A stretch of DNA of 64,000 nt, from positions 35,007 through 99,006 of the forward strand of contig ATWQ01000007.1 of the NCBI GenBank assembly GCA_000421325.1, given 5' to 3'. Both the position numbers and the translations under genes were made by a program. Source of the stretch: an alpha proteobacterium SCGC AAA536-K22 (GTDB lineage Bacteria > Pseudomonadota > Alphaproteobacteria > Puniceispirillales > Marisalimonadaceae). Positions 37,848 through 46,791 of this stretch are shown one piece after another; position 1 is the first letter of the stretch; each line of letters opens with the position of its first letter. Under the pieces are notes generated by a model. That model was not told the DNA's origin. It did not search any database and was given only the letters and a program-made list of their open reading frames with translations.

Positions 37848-38699
37848 ATGAAAATAAAAAATGTTGGGTTTATAGGTCTTGGTGCAATGGGAACTGTAAT
37901 GGCTCCTTTAATCGTTCAAGCTGGTTATAATGTTTTTGGTTACGATATACATACTAAAATTGACAAATCCTCTGGTATCAAACAAGTCTCCAACATTAGA
38001 GAATTTAATAATCTAGATGTCATAATTTTCATGTTACCTAATGGCAAAATAGTAGCTGATGTTACAGATGAATTATTAAAAAATAATACTAAATCAATTT
38101 TAATAGATATGTCTTCTAGTGATCCTCGAGACACAAAAAAATTAGGTAAAAAATTAAAAGTTAGAGATATCAAATTTTTAGATGCACCAGTTTCAGGAGG
38201 TGTTTCAAGGGCTAAAATTGGTGAGCTGATGATAATGGTAGGTGGTGACGAAGATCATGTTAAAATTATACAAGAATTATTGTCTGTCATGGGAAAAGTT
38301 CAGTTTGCAGGTCCAATGGGGTCTGGTCATGCTATCAAAGCTTTGAATAATTACGTGTCTGCAGCAGGATTAATTGCGAGTTTTGAAGCTTTAGCCACTG
38401 CAAGATCTTTAGGTATTAAACCAGATAATTTCTTAAAAATAATAAATGGAGCTACTGGAAAAAATAATACAACAGAAGTAAAGTTGGACAAGTTTGTTAT
38501 TTCAGAAAAGTTTAATTCAGGTTTTGCACTAGATCTAATGGTCAAAGATGTATCAATTGCAGATAGTTTAATTAAAGACCTATCAACGGAAAAACCTTTA
38601 TCTGAGAGCGTTTCAAATTATCTTTCAAAATCATTTGCAGAACTTGGAGAAAATCCAGATCATACAGAAGTTTATAAAGTACTTAAAAAAAAATTATAA
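37848..38699 (+). CDS. NAD(P)-dependent 3-hydroxyisobutyrate-dehydrogenase-family oxidoreductase
   Basis: 283 residues. The Rossmann motif GFIGLGAMGTVMA is at 7–19, the family signature DAPVSGGVSRAKIGELMIMVGG at about 115–136, and the catalytic lysine in GHAIKALNNYVSAAG near 168. The superfamily includes 3-hydroxyisobutyrate dehydrogenase, tartronate semialdehyde reductase and related beta-hydroxyacid dehydrogenases; I cannot pick one from sequence. It is cotranscribed with the CoA transferase and convergent with the ThDP enzyme gene, 27 bases away. Confidence 0.87.
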   Translation: MKIKNVGFIGLGAMGTVMAPLIVQAGYNVFGYDIHTKIDKSSGIKQVSNIREFNNLDVIIFMLPNGKIVADVTDELLKNNTKSILIDMSSSDPRDTKKLGKKLKVRDIKFLDAPVSGGVSRAKIGELMIMVGGDEDHVKIIQELLSVMGKVQFAGPMGSGHAIKALNNYVSAAGLIASFEALATARSLGIKPDNFLKIINGATGKNNTTEVKLDKFVISEKFNSGFALDLMVKDVSIADSLIKDLSTEKPLSESVSNYLSKSFAELGENPDHTEVYKVLKKKL

Positions 38700-38726
38700 A
38701 ATAACCCTATTGTTCAATTAATTATT

Positions 38727-40385
38727 TTAAATCATCTGAAGTTGAGAAATTGTTGTTGTACTTGTATTCAATTCTAAGCTCATTTTAAATTCTATTAATG
38801 ACGGTCCATTTACTTCCATTGCTGCTTGTATAGAAGGTGATACTTCTTCAACTTTTTCAATAGTAAAGCATTTTAAACCGAAGCTTTCCCCGTATTTAGC
38901 AAAATCTGGATTAACTAAATTTGTAGCATAGTGATCTCTTGTGGGAAAATGTACTTCTTGATGATAACGGATAGTTCCATAATGTTGATTATTTGCAATT
39001 ATCACTCTAATTTTTGCATTTTGCGCTACTGCAGTAGCAAGTTCAGAACCTGTCATTAAAGCTCCACCATCTCCAACAATTGAGAAAACTTGTCTATCTG
39101 GAAACCTCAAAGCGGCAGCAACGCCTGCTGGAATTCCCATTCCCATAGCGCCAATCTCTGACCCAATTAATGTCATTGAAGATCGAAAAGGAAACCTGTG
39201 ATGCATCCAACTTGTAAAATTACCTGCATCATTTGTTATGACTGAATCTTCTGGTGCAAGCTCACCTAATGCGTCAATCAAGTGAGCAAAATCAAGACCG
39301 TCATTAGCATTTTTAGCAGGTTGAGTTGCATCGTTATTTAAATAACGCTGATGACATAACGTCACCCATTTATTTCGTTCCTGAACAATATTCCTACTTT
39401 CCAAGTTTGATAACTGTTCCAGAAAATTTTCAGCATCAGCAACTATACTCATATCTGTTCTAAAAATTTTTCCAATTGTATTGGGATCTGGTAAGACATG
39501 AATAAAAGTCTGATCTGATGATGGAAATTTATAAGCCATATTAGGAACACCATTAAACCGATGCCCAACTACTAATACGACATCTGCTTCCAAAGCATTT
39601 TTTCTTATAGGTTCTGGAGGTCTTAAACCTAATTCACCGGCATAGTGTGAGTGATTATGAGAAAGAATATCTTGATGTTCATAAGTGCATAAAACTGGTA
39701 AATTATGAACTTCAGATATGTTTCTAACAAGTTCTCTTGCATTACTCGATGTGTGAACTTGACCTCCTACTACCAATACAGGCTTTTTTGCAGTTGATAA
39801 GATATTTGATACTTCTCTAACTTTTTCAGGAAAAGCTAACGGTGGATTGATTTTAATTCTTTTTACGTCATTTATTTCAACTTTTGCCTCTAATACGTCA
39901 GTAGGTATGGCTATTACTACAGGACCTGGTATGCCACTTTCAGCAATATGAAAAGCCCTAGCTGTAACGTTTGCAATTTCACTTGGTGTATTAATTTGCT
40001 CTACATGTTTAGCCATATCAGAAAATGTCTTGATAAAGTCCATTTCTTGTAAGTGCATTTTACCTGTACTAATTCTATTAACTTGTCCAATAAACAGGAC
40101 CATTGGCACCCCACCTTGATGTGCCGAGTGAACAGAAATAGAAGCATTTGTTGCTCCTGGTCCTCTACTTACAAATGCAACACCAGCCTTGCCCGTGCAT
40201 TTTGCGTCAGCTACAGCCATAAAACCAGCTCCACCTTCGTGCCTGCAAGTGACAACGTCTATTCCAGGAGAATATAATAGTTCATCCATTACAGATAAAT
40301 ATGATTCACCAGGTACACAAAAGAATCTATTAACTCCATGATTTTTTAAGGTTTGAACAAAAACTGAAGCAGCTTTTTTCGCCAT
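38727..40385 (-). CDS. Thiamine-diphosphate-dependent enzyme, acetolactate-synthase-like
   Basis: 552 residues with the three-domain ThDP layout. The N-terminal pyrimidine-binding domain has the activating glutamate at residue 50 in CRHEGGAGFMA, followed by FVSRGPGATNASISVHSAHQ. A central domain carries KPVLVVGGQVH, and the C-terminal domain the GDG...NN cofactor motif from about residue 437 (VGDGGALMTGSELA to IIANNQHYG). HEGG replaces the HEQ usual in true acetolactate synthases, and the position next to an SDR gene argues for a catabolic or specialised carboligase/decarboxylase. Substrate unknown. Complete, with no damage seen. Confidence 0.85.
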   Translation of the reverse strand: MAKKAASVFVQTLKNHGVNRFFCVPGESYLSVMDELLYSPGIDVVTCRHEGGAGFMAVADAKCTGKAGVAFVSRGPGATNASISVHSAHQGGVPMVLFIGQVNRISTGKMHLQEMDFIKTFSDMAKHVEQINTPSEIANVTARAFHIAESGIPGPVVIAIPTDVLEAKVEINDVKRIKINPPLAFPEKVREVSNILSTAKKPVLVVGGQVHTSSNARELVRNISEVHNLPVLCTYEHQDILSHNHSHYAGELGLRPPEPIRKNALEADVVLVVGHRFNGVPNMAYKFPSSDQTFIHVLPDPNTIGKIFRTDMSIVADAENFLEQLSNLESRNIVQERNKWVTLCHQRYLNNDATQPAKNANDGLDFAHLIDALGELAPEDSVITNDAGNFTSWMHHRFPFRSSMTLIGSEIGAMGMGIPAGVAAALRFPDRQVFSIVGDGGALMTGSELATAVAQNAKIRVIIANNQHYGTIRYHQEVHFPTRDHYATNLVNPDFAKYGESFGLKCFTIEKVEEVSPSIQAAMEVNGPSLIEFKMSLELNTSTTTISQLQMI

Positions 40386-40402
40386 AATCTAATTTTCCTT
40401 AT

Positions 40403-41182
40403 TTATGTAGTTGTTTTTTTTCCACCATCTAAATTAATTTCAGTCCCAGTAAGATGACGCATTTTTGGGTTGCATAAGAAATAAGTGAGTTCAGCAACTT
40501 CTTCTGGTGTCCCAAATCTGTCTAATCCAATATTATTTAAAACCTTTTTTTCTGCCTCAGCAAAGCTCATACCTTCTCTATCTGCGTTACTCTGAATAAT
40601 AGTTATTAAACGATCAGTAGATGTCATCCCAGGATTAATAGAGTTTACGTTAACACCATCAATTAAACCCTTTTTAGACAGAGCTTTTGAAAAATTTAAA
40701 AAAGCAGCATTAACAGCCCCGCCCACCATAAAAAAGGGATCAGGTGAATGACTCATTGCACCATTAATTGAAACTATCCATCCTTTATTTCTAGAAAGAG
40801 TTGGCCAAAATGCTTTTGACAATCTAACTGCGCTATAAAATTTTAAGGCAAAGCCATCTTCAAAATCTTCTATTGGTTGCTTTAAAAAATCACCACTTTT
40901 TGTTGCTCCTGCACTAAATATCAAAGTGTCAAAATTTGTAAATTCATTTTCAATTGCTTTAACAGCGCTCTCACAACCTGATTTTGTTTTTAAATCAGAT
41001 GCATGAAAAAATACCTTAACTTTATACTTACTTTTTAATTCTGATGCTGTTTGTTGTAAATTTTTTTCGTTGGATGCTAGTAAATAAATATTTATATTTT
41101 CTTGGGCAAAACGCTTAGCTATTGCTTTGCCAATACCTCTGCTACTTCCTGTGATTACTGCTTTACGAGTTTTTACAGACAT
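40403..41182 (-). CDS. Short-chain dehydrogenase/reductase
   Basis: 259 residues. The N-terminal TGSSRGIGKAIA (residues 11–22) binds the cofactor, FSAGA replaces NNAG, and the C-terminus has the PEEVAELTYFLCNPKMRHLTGTEINLDGG pattern. The catalytic Ser-Tyr-Lys set is not clean: where Tyr-xxx-Lys is expected the sequence reads FFMVGGAVNAAFLNFSKAL, so the usual tyrosine is not obvious. It is 17 bases upstream of the ThDP enzyme gene on the same strand and probably acts on its product or substrate. Activity should be treated as uncertain because of the missing tyrosine. Confidence 0.83.
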   Translation of the reverse strand: MSVKTRKAVITGSSRGIGKAIAKRFAQENINIYLLASNEKNLQQTASELKSKYKVKVFFHASDLKTKSGCESAVKAIENEFTNFDTLIFSAGATKSGDFLKQPIEDFEDGFALKFYSAVRLSKAFWPTLSRNKGWIVSINGAMSHSPDPFFMVGGAVNAAFLNFSKALSKKGLIDGVNVNSINPGMTSTDRLITIIQSNADREGMSFAEAEKKVLNNIGLDRFGTPEEVAELTYFLCNPKMRHLTGTEINLDGGKKTTT

Positions 41183-41256
41183 TTATATCTCCTAAAATTA
41201 CTTTTATCTTATTGAAAATTCTAAAAAGTGTATATTAATTTTTAATGACTTAAGTT

Positions 41257-41265
41257 TGATATAAT
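41257..41265 (+). promoter_or_regulatory. Putative extended −10 promoter element upstream of the helicase gene
   Basis: TGATATAAT, a perfect extended −10, lies 53 bases upstream of the helicase ATG in the spacer shared with the divergent SDR gene. No convincing −35 is present at 16–18 bases. It is identical to the elements before dusA and carD. Confidence 0.45.
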
Positions 41266-41318
41266 ATGAAACTATTTCACGATTATATTAATCTATTTTT
41301 GACGCGTGAATAAGAATA

Positions 41319-44018
41319 ATGAATTTAAATCTAAAAAATATTTCAAATACTAAACCAAATTCATCTTCTAATGATTCTAAAGTTAAAGCTCTTTTAGGAC
41401 CAACAAATACAGGTAAAACTTATTATGCAATGGATAGAATGCTTTCTCATCGTTCGGGGATAATTGGTTTCCCTCTTAGATTATTAGCCAGAGAAAACTA
41501 TGATAAAGCCGTTCTGCAATTAGGAAAATCTCAAGTTGCTCTCGTTACGGGAGAAGAAAAGATTATTCCTCCAAATGCTAAGTATTTTTGTTGTACAGTA
41601 GAGTCAATGCCATTAGAAAGATCATTTGCTTTCGTTGCTATAGACGAAATCCAAATAGCTTCCGATCCTGATAGAGGTTATATTTTTACTGATAGAATCT
41701 TAAATGCGAGAGGTTCTGAAGAAACTGTCTTTCTTGGATCTGAAACTATCAAACCATTATTGCAGAAAATTTTACCAAAATGTTCTATAGAAATCCGACC
41801 GAGGTTGTCAGTTTTGAGTTATATAGGCGTTAAGAAAATAACAAGGTTAAAACCAAGATCGGCTGTCGTAGCTTTTTCTGTGCCTGAAGTCTATAAAATA
41901 GCTGAACTTGTTAGAACCAAAAAAGGGGGTGCAGCTATTGTCATGGGCGCTTTGTCTCCAAGGACAAGAAATGCTCAAGTAGAACTTTATCAAAGTGGTC
42001 AAGTTGACTATTTAATTGCTACAGACGCTATTGGTATGGGATTAAATATGGATATAGATCACGTGGCTTTTGCTTCTGATACAAAATTCGATGGTAATAC
42101 CCCGCGGTACCTTAATCCTCCAGAAATTGCTCAAATAGCAGGTAGGGCAGGGAGACATACTCGAAATGGATCTTTTGGCGTCGTTGAAGATAATATTAAA
42201 TTTGATGAGGATGCGATTGAGCAAATTGAAAGCCATACCTTTTCACCTTTGAAAAATATATGGTGGAGAAATACTGAGTTAGATTTTAACTCTTTAAAAA
42301 AATTATTTAATTCTCTTGACGCAAATCCTCCATTTAATTTCATGAGAAAAAAAGTTGGTGCTTTAGACACGCTCTCACTTAATTATTTATCTGAAATTGG
42401 TCCAATTAAAAGTAAAATTAATAGTAAAGAAACTTTGTCTCTTTTATGGAATATTTGTCAAATACCAGATTTTAGTAATTCATTATCAGGTATGCATTTT
42501 AACTTGCTAGAAAAAACTTTTGAATTATTATTGTCTCATGGTAAATTAGACAATGACTGGATTAAATCCCAGATCAATAGGCTAAATAACTTTGATGGCG
42601 AAATAGATACTCTATTAAACAGAATATCAAATATTAGAACTTGGACCTTTATTACCAATAGAAAAAATTGGTTAGATGAATCCGAGTATTGGCAACAACA
42701 AGCTAAAACTATTGAAGATAGATTGTCTGATGAGTTACACAGAAGGTTAACCCAGAGATTTGTAGACAAGCGAATTGTAATTCTTAACAAAACATTAAGA
42801 GAGTATAATAATTTGGAAGCAGTAATAAGGTTAGATGGCACAGTTTTTGTTGAAGGTGAAGAAGTTGGAACATTAAACGGTTTTGATTTCATACCTTCTC
42901 TGTCTCAAGGTGAGAAAGCAGGTCCTATTTTAACAGCTGCAAGAAAAATTTTACCAAAAGAAATTGAAAGGCGCGTCAGAGAGCTCTTGATGTCTGATAA
43001 TGCAGCATTTAAATTTAATAATGATGTTTCTATATTGTGGCAAAATAATAAAGTCGCAACTTTAATAAATAGTGAGAACATTTACTCACCTAAAATAAAT
43101 GTTAATAATTACGAATTATTGTCTGACGAACAAATCAAACAAATTGAATTAAGAATAAGTGAAGCTGTTGAGAATAATATTAAAAATATTTTATCAGAAG
43201 CAATTAATCTTGAGAAACCTGTTTTGAATAATTTGAAGGAACTAGATAAAGAAAAACAAAGTACTGCAACAGAAAATGAGGTGAATAAGGAAGTAAAAAT
43301 TAATAAGGACCTATCCGGGAAAGCCCTAGGTATAGCATATCAAGTATATGAAGGGTTAGGTTCAGCCAAAACAAGTAACTTGTCAATGTCAGTAAATAAT
43401 TTATCAGAAATTGATAAAAGAAATTTAGCAAGACTTGGATTGAGATTAGGTGTTGAGACCATATATTTACCTAACCTTTTAAAACCTGCTTCTGTCAAGT
43501 TGAGAGCTTTGTTGTGGTCCGTTTTTAATCAAATTTTTTGTTCAAGCTCATTACCTCCAGACGGTCGAGTAAGTGTAATAATAGATCCAGATACTAAGCA
43601 TGCATTTTATAGAGCTATAGGTTTTGTTCCCTTAGGAAAATTAGCATTAAGGGCAGATATTGCTGAAAGGTTGTCAGCTTTAATAAGATTAGAAGCAAGA
43701 AAAGGTAAATTTAAAATAAATGATGCGATGTTATCTATTGCTGGTTCTACAAAAATTCAAATGGAAGAAGTTCTGTATGACATGGGATATATTAAAGTTG
43801 GGGAGGAGCCATCCTCTTTAGTTGATCAAGTCCCAATTATTATATTCGAGCGTAAAAAGAAAATAATCAAAACTAGGGGCAAATCTTACAACGAAAAGGT
43901 TAAAAAATCTAAAAATAACCAAATTAAAATAAAAGCCAATCCCAAAAATCATAAAAAAGAAAAGGTACCAGATCCTTTATCTCCATTTGCGATATTGAAA
44001 TCTATTAAAATCAAATGA
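41319..44018 (+). CDS. Suv3-type superfamily 2 RNA helicase
   Basis: 899 residues. The helicase core carries LLGPTNTGKT at 25–34, the DEIQ box (AIDEIQIASDPDRGY) near 109, ATDAIGMGLNMDIDHV and the IAQIAGRAGRHTRNG motif VI. The DEIQ box and overall order match Suv3, the mitochondrial degradosome helicase, whose bacterial relatives are found mainly in Alphaproteobacteria. The C-terminal third holds a further domain and a lysine-rich tail (about 850–890) likely to bind RNA. An RNA turnover or rRNA role is inferred. It begins the helicase–S4–fdxA–carD run. Confidence 0.9.
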   Translation: MNLNLKNISNTKPNSSSNDSKVKALLGPTNTGKTYYAMDRMLSHRSGIIGFPLRLLARENYDKAVLQLGKSQVALVTGEEKIIPPNAKYFCCTVESMPLERSFAFVAIDEIQIASDPDRGYIFTDRILNARGSEETVFLGSETIKPLLQKILPKCSIEIRPRLSVLSYIGVKKITRLKPRSAVVAFSVPEVYKIAELVRTKKGGAAIVMGALSPRTRNAQVELYQSGQVDYLIATDAIGMGLNMDIDHVAFASDTKFDGNTPRYLNPPEIAQIAGRAGRHTRNGSFGVVEDNIKFDEDAIEQIESHTFSPLKNIWWRNTELDFNSLKKLFNSLDANPPFNFMRKKVGALDTLSLNYLSEIGPIKSKINSKETLSLLWNICQIPDFSNSLSGMHFNLLEKTFELLLSHGKLDNDWIKSQINRLNNFDGEIDTLLNRISNIRTWTFITNRKNWLDESEYWQQQAKTIEDRLSDELHRRLTQRFVDKRIVILNKTLREYNNLEAVIRLDGTVFVEGEEVGTLNGFDFIPSLSQGEKAGPILTAARKILPKEIERRVRELLMSDNAAFKFNNDVSILWQNNKVATLINSENIYSPKINVNNYELLSDEQIKQIELRISEAVENNIKNILSEAINLEKPVLNNLKELDKEKQSTATENEVNKEVKINKDLSGKALGIAYQVYEGLGSAKTSNLSMSVNNLSEIDKRNLARLGLRLGVETIYLPNLLKPASVKLRALLWSVFNQIFCSSSLPPDGRVSVIIDPDTKHAFYRAIGFVPLGKLALRADIAERLSALIRLEARKGKFKINDAMLSIAGSTKIQMEEVLYDMGYIKVGEEPSSLVDQVPIIIFERKKKIIKTRGKSYNEKVKKSKNNQIKIKANPKNHKKEKVPDPLSPFAILKSIKIK

Positions 44019-44052
44019 GTCTATTATATTAAATACTGTTGAAAAAAAAAAT

Positions 44053-44418
44053 ATAAGGCTTGATCTTTATTTATTTTATATTCGAATGTTTAAAAGTCGA
44101 AATTTAGCAACAAAGTTTATAACTTCAAACAGATTGCGAATATCAGGACAAGTAACGCAAAAACCACATAAATTAATTTCAACTGGTGACGTGCTATCGC
44201 TTCCAATCCAAGATAATGTAAAAATTTTAAAGGTAGTAGATATACCAAACAGACGAGGCCCTTTTGCAGAAGCATTAAATTATTACGAGGATATCACTCC
44301 TATAAAAGCTCAAGAAAATAAAATTAGTGTTAGCTCTAAGTTAAAGTTTGTTGAAAGAGTTGGTCGTCCAACTAAGCTCGAAAGGCGCCAAACTGACAAG
44401 CTAATGGGTAGAGACTAG
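44053..44418 (+). CDS. S4-domain RNA-binding protein (Hsp15/YbcJ-like), non-standard start
   Basis: Taken from the ATA at 44053 it has 121 residues. The first in-frame ATG (44086) lies inside the S4 domain: upstream codons encode RLDLYLFYIR, which joins to MFKSRNLATKFI to give the conserved S4 entry seen in homologues. No ATG, GTG or TTG exists in this frame between the helicase stop and 44086. The start may therefore be ATA, or translation may begin at the TTG at 44039 followed by slippage on the ten-A run at 44042–44051. Proteins of this family bind structured RNA such as stalled 50S subunits. The C-terminal half is basic (PTKLERRQTDKLMGRD). Confidence 0.83.
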   Translation: MRLDLYLFYIRMFKSRNLATKFITSNRLRISGQVTQKPHKLISTGDVLSLPIQDNVKILKVVDIPNRRGPFAEALNYYEDITPIKAQENKISVSSKLKFVERVGRPTKLERRQTDKLMGRD

Positions 44419-44487
44419 ATTTATCTTCAATCTAAACTTGAAATCCTATTTTTTGTAGTTTAAATAAATACTAATTTTGGAAAAAAA

Positions 44488-44823
44488 ATGACTTATATAG
44501 TAAATGATAAATGTATTAATTGTAGACACACTGATTGTGTAGAGGTTTGTCCTGTAGACTGTTTTTATATTGGTGAGAACACAATTGTAATACATCCAGA
44601 TGAATGTATCGACTGCGGAGTTTGTGAACCCGAATGTCCTGTTGATGCCATCCAAGCTGACACTGATCCAGGCGCTAGTCAATGGCTTGAGTATAATAGG
44701 GAAATGTCTGAGATTTGGCCAAATATTACTATGAAAATTGATCCATTACCAGACGCGGATAAGTTTGCTGACGAAGAAGGTAAATTTGAAAAATATAGTT
44801 CTAAAAATCCTGGCGAAATATAA
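44488..44823 (+). CDS. fdxA: Seven-iron ferredoxin FdxA
   Basis: 111 residues. The N-terminal half holds the cysteines of a [3Fe-4S]/[4Fe-4S] ferredoxin: Cys9, Cys17 and Cys21 (with Cys12 and Cys25 nearby), and [14 protein letters not shown] with Cys40, 43, 46 and 50. The C-terminal [23 protein letters not shown] extension is that of Azotobacter FdI-like ferredoxins in Alphaproteobacteria. It is a soluble one-electron carrier with unknown partners. It lies before carD, the usual order. Confidence 0.93.
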   Translation: MTYIVNDKCINCRHTDCVEVCPVDCFYIGENTIVIHPDECIDCGVCEPECPVDAIQADTDPGASQWLEYNREMSEIWPNITMKIDPLPDADKFADEEGKFEKYSSKNPGEI

Positions 44824-44871
44824 ATCTTAAATAACTCTTTCCTGATATCCCTAGTCATTAAGTTGATAGTA

Positions 44872-44880
44872 TGATATAAT
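44872..44880 (+). promoter_or_regulatory. Putative extended −10 promoter element upstream of carD
   Basis: TGATATAAT, 73 bases before the carD TTG, inside the 121-base spacer after fdxA. It is the third copy of this nonamer ahead of a plus-strand gene in the window. No matching −35 is visible, as expected for extended −10 promoters. Confidence 0.45.
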
Positions 44881-44953
44881 TCCATTTTTTTATTTCTTTA
44901 ATTGAAGATTATAAAAAAACAGCCAATGAAAACTTAAATTATAGGTGCTTAAA

Positions 44954-45478
44954 TTGTCAAAAGATCAAAATGTAGTTAACTCTTTTATACCCGGTGATTA
45001 TGTAGTTTACCCAAGTCACGGTGTAGGCAAAATAATTGGAACAGAAAGCCGTAAGGTTGAAGATATAGATTTGGAATTACTTGTTATTAGGTTTGAACAT
45101 GAAAGAATGACTCTTAGAGTACCTTTATCAAAAGCTAATGAATCAGGATTAAGAACATTATCTAGTAAAGTTCAAATGGATGAGGCCATAGTAACTCTCA
45201 AAGGTAAGGCAAAAGTTAAAAAATCCATGTGGTCTAGAAGAGCTCAGGAATATGAAACTAAAATAAACTCTGGAAGTTTGGTTTCTATTGCTGAAGTTGT
45301 TAGAGATTTGTATCGAAAAGATGATCAAGGTGAACAATCTTATTCTGAAAGACAAATGTATCAGGCAGCTTTAGAACGTTTAGCAAGCGAGTTTGCAGCT
45401 GTCGATGATACTGACAAAGATAGCGCAGTTGTTAAATTAGAAAAAATAATTGATGATAATGCTGAGGAAGCGGCATAA
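44954..45478 (+). CDS. carD: CarD family transcriptional regulator
   Basis: 174 residues from the TTG at 44954, chosen because AGG lies eight bases upstream; the GTG at 44945 has no ribosome site. The RNA-polymerase-interacting domain has FIPGDYVVYPSHGVGKIIG and LVIRFEHERMTLRVPLSKA. A helical C-terminal part follows with WSRRAQEYETKINSGSLVSIAEVVRDL, which binds upstream promoter DNA. CarD stabilises open complexes, notably at rRNA promoters. The C-terminus is very acidic. Confidence 0.94.
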   Translation: MSKDQNVVNSFIPGDYVVYPSHGVGKIIGTESRKVEDIDLELLVIRFEHERMTLRVPLSKANESGLRTLSSKVQMDEAIVTLKGKAKVKKSMWSRRAQEYETKINSGSLVSIAEVVRDLYRKDDQGEQSYSERQMYQAALERLASEFAAVDDTDKDSAVVKLEKIIDDNAEEAA

Positions 45479-45490
45479 CTAAATTTATAG

Positions 45491-46435
45491 ATGTTAAACT
45501 TACAGCGTAAATCTGATTTATTTTTTGAATCTCTACCTTCTTACCATAATGATTATCTTGATGTTGGTGATGGTCATAAAATATACTATGAGCAATACGG
45601 TAATCCGAATGGAAAGCCAATTTTATTTTTGCACGGTGGCCCTGGTGCTGGTTTTTCTAATTCACATAAAGGTTTTTTTGATCCAAAGCTATTTAGGGTT
45701 ATTTTTTTTGATCAAAGAGGCTCCGGTAAAAGTATTCCTTATGCTGAAACAGAAAGTAATAATACAGAAGCAATTTTATCAGATATTGAACTTTTAAGAT
45801 CGCTATTGAATATCGATCAATGGTATCTTTTTGGAGGTTCTTGGGGCAGCACTTTAGCTTTGTTATATGGAATAAAATTTCCTAAAAGATGTTTAGGTTT
45901 TATTTTAAGAGGAATATTTTTAGGTTCTAATGAGGAAGTTAATTGGTTTTTATACGATATGAAAAAGTTTTTTCCAGAAGCGTATGATAAATTTATATCT
46001 TATGTTCCATTAACTTTTAAAAATGATGTCCTTGAATGGTTTCATAAACAACTTTCGGTAAACGATAGATCAGTCAATTTAAAAGCCGCATCAGTATGGG
46101 CAGAATACGAAAATTCCTGTTCTTCACTCGATTACGTAGTACGGCCAATTTCAGGAGAAAACGCTTTAGCAATTTCTAAAATAGAAACCCATTTTTTTAT
46201 GAATGATTGCTTCATACCTAAGAATTTTATTATAGATAATATTAAAAATATTTCTAATATCCCTGCTATAATTATTCAAGGAAGACATGACGTAATATGT
46301 CCGCCTTTTATGGCATCAATGCTTTCAAATGTTTGGAATGCTGCTGAAATTGAAATCGTAGAAGATGCAGGTCATTCTGCTTTTGAAGCTAATATCAGTA
46401 GAAAGCTTATAAACGCACTTCACATGATTAAGTAA
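45491..46435 (+). CDS. pip: Proline iminopeptidase (alpha/beta hydrolase, S33)
   Basis: 314 residues, the normal length. The oxyanion loop LFLHGGPGAG is at 46–55, FFDQRGSGKSIP at 72–83, the nucleophile Ser117 in FGGSWGSTLAL, the Asp in IIQGRHDVICPP near 267–278 and the histidine in EDAGHSAFE near 297. It removes N-terminal proline from peptides in the cytoplasm. It starts 13 bases after carD. No anomalies seen. Confidence 0.93.
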   Translation: MLNLQRKSDLFFESLPSYHNDYLDVGDGHKIYYEQYGNPNGKPILFLHGGPGAGFSNSHKGFFDPKLFRVIFFDQRGSGKSIPYAETESNNTEAILSDIELLRSLLNIDQWYLFGGSWGSTLALLYGIKFPKRCLGFILRGIFLGSNEEVNWFLYDMKKFFPEAYDKFISYVPLTFKNDVLEWFHKQLSVNDRSVNLKAASVWAEYENSCSSLDYVVRPISGENALAISKIETHFFMNDCFIPKNFIIDNIKNISNIPAIIIQGRHDVICPPFMASMLSNVWNAAEIEIVEDAGHSAFEANISRKLINALHMIK

Positions 46436-46508
46436 TCTATTGATTAAATTATTATGAACAGTTAACTTATTTTATGTTTTGTAAATATAATTATATGCAG
46501 GTTCCTGA

Positions 46509-46763
46509 TTGATTATGGTTAATGATCCACTAGAAAAAATGACTTTTGAAGACGCTATGAAAGAACTAGAAAATCTTGTAGACGCTCTTGATAAAGGCGA
46601 TGTCTCCCTTGATGAGGCGATTGCAGCTTATGATAGAGGCTCGCAACTAAAAGACCATTGCCAAAAGAAACTTAATGAAGCCAAAATGAAGGTTGAAACT
46701 ATACAATCATCGGGCGAAAGTAATGTTATCCCAAATAAATTGACGTCTTTCGATCCCGATTAA
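46509..46763 (+). CDS. xseB: Exodeoxyribonuclease VII small subunit
   Basis: 84 residues from TTG at 46509, supported by AGG seven bases upstream; ATG at 46515 is the alternative but leaves 13 bases to that AGG. The sequence MTFEDAMKELENLVDALDKGDVSLDEAIAAYDRG is the family core. XseB binds XseA in the nuclease that degrades single-stranded DNA. It heads the xseB–ispA–dxs–tlyA block conserved in Proteobacteria. Confidence 0.94.
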   Translation: MIMVNDPLEKMTFEDAMKELENLVDALDKGDVSLDEAIAAYDRGSQLKDHCQKKLNEAKMKVETIQSSGESNVIPNKLTSFDPD

Positions 46764-46791
46764 CTATTCTAAATATAGTAGGGGTACTTTG

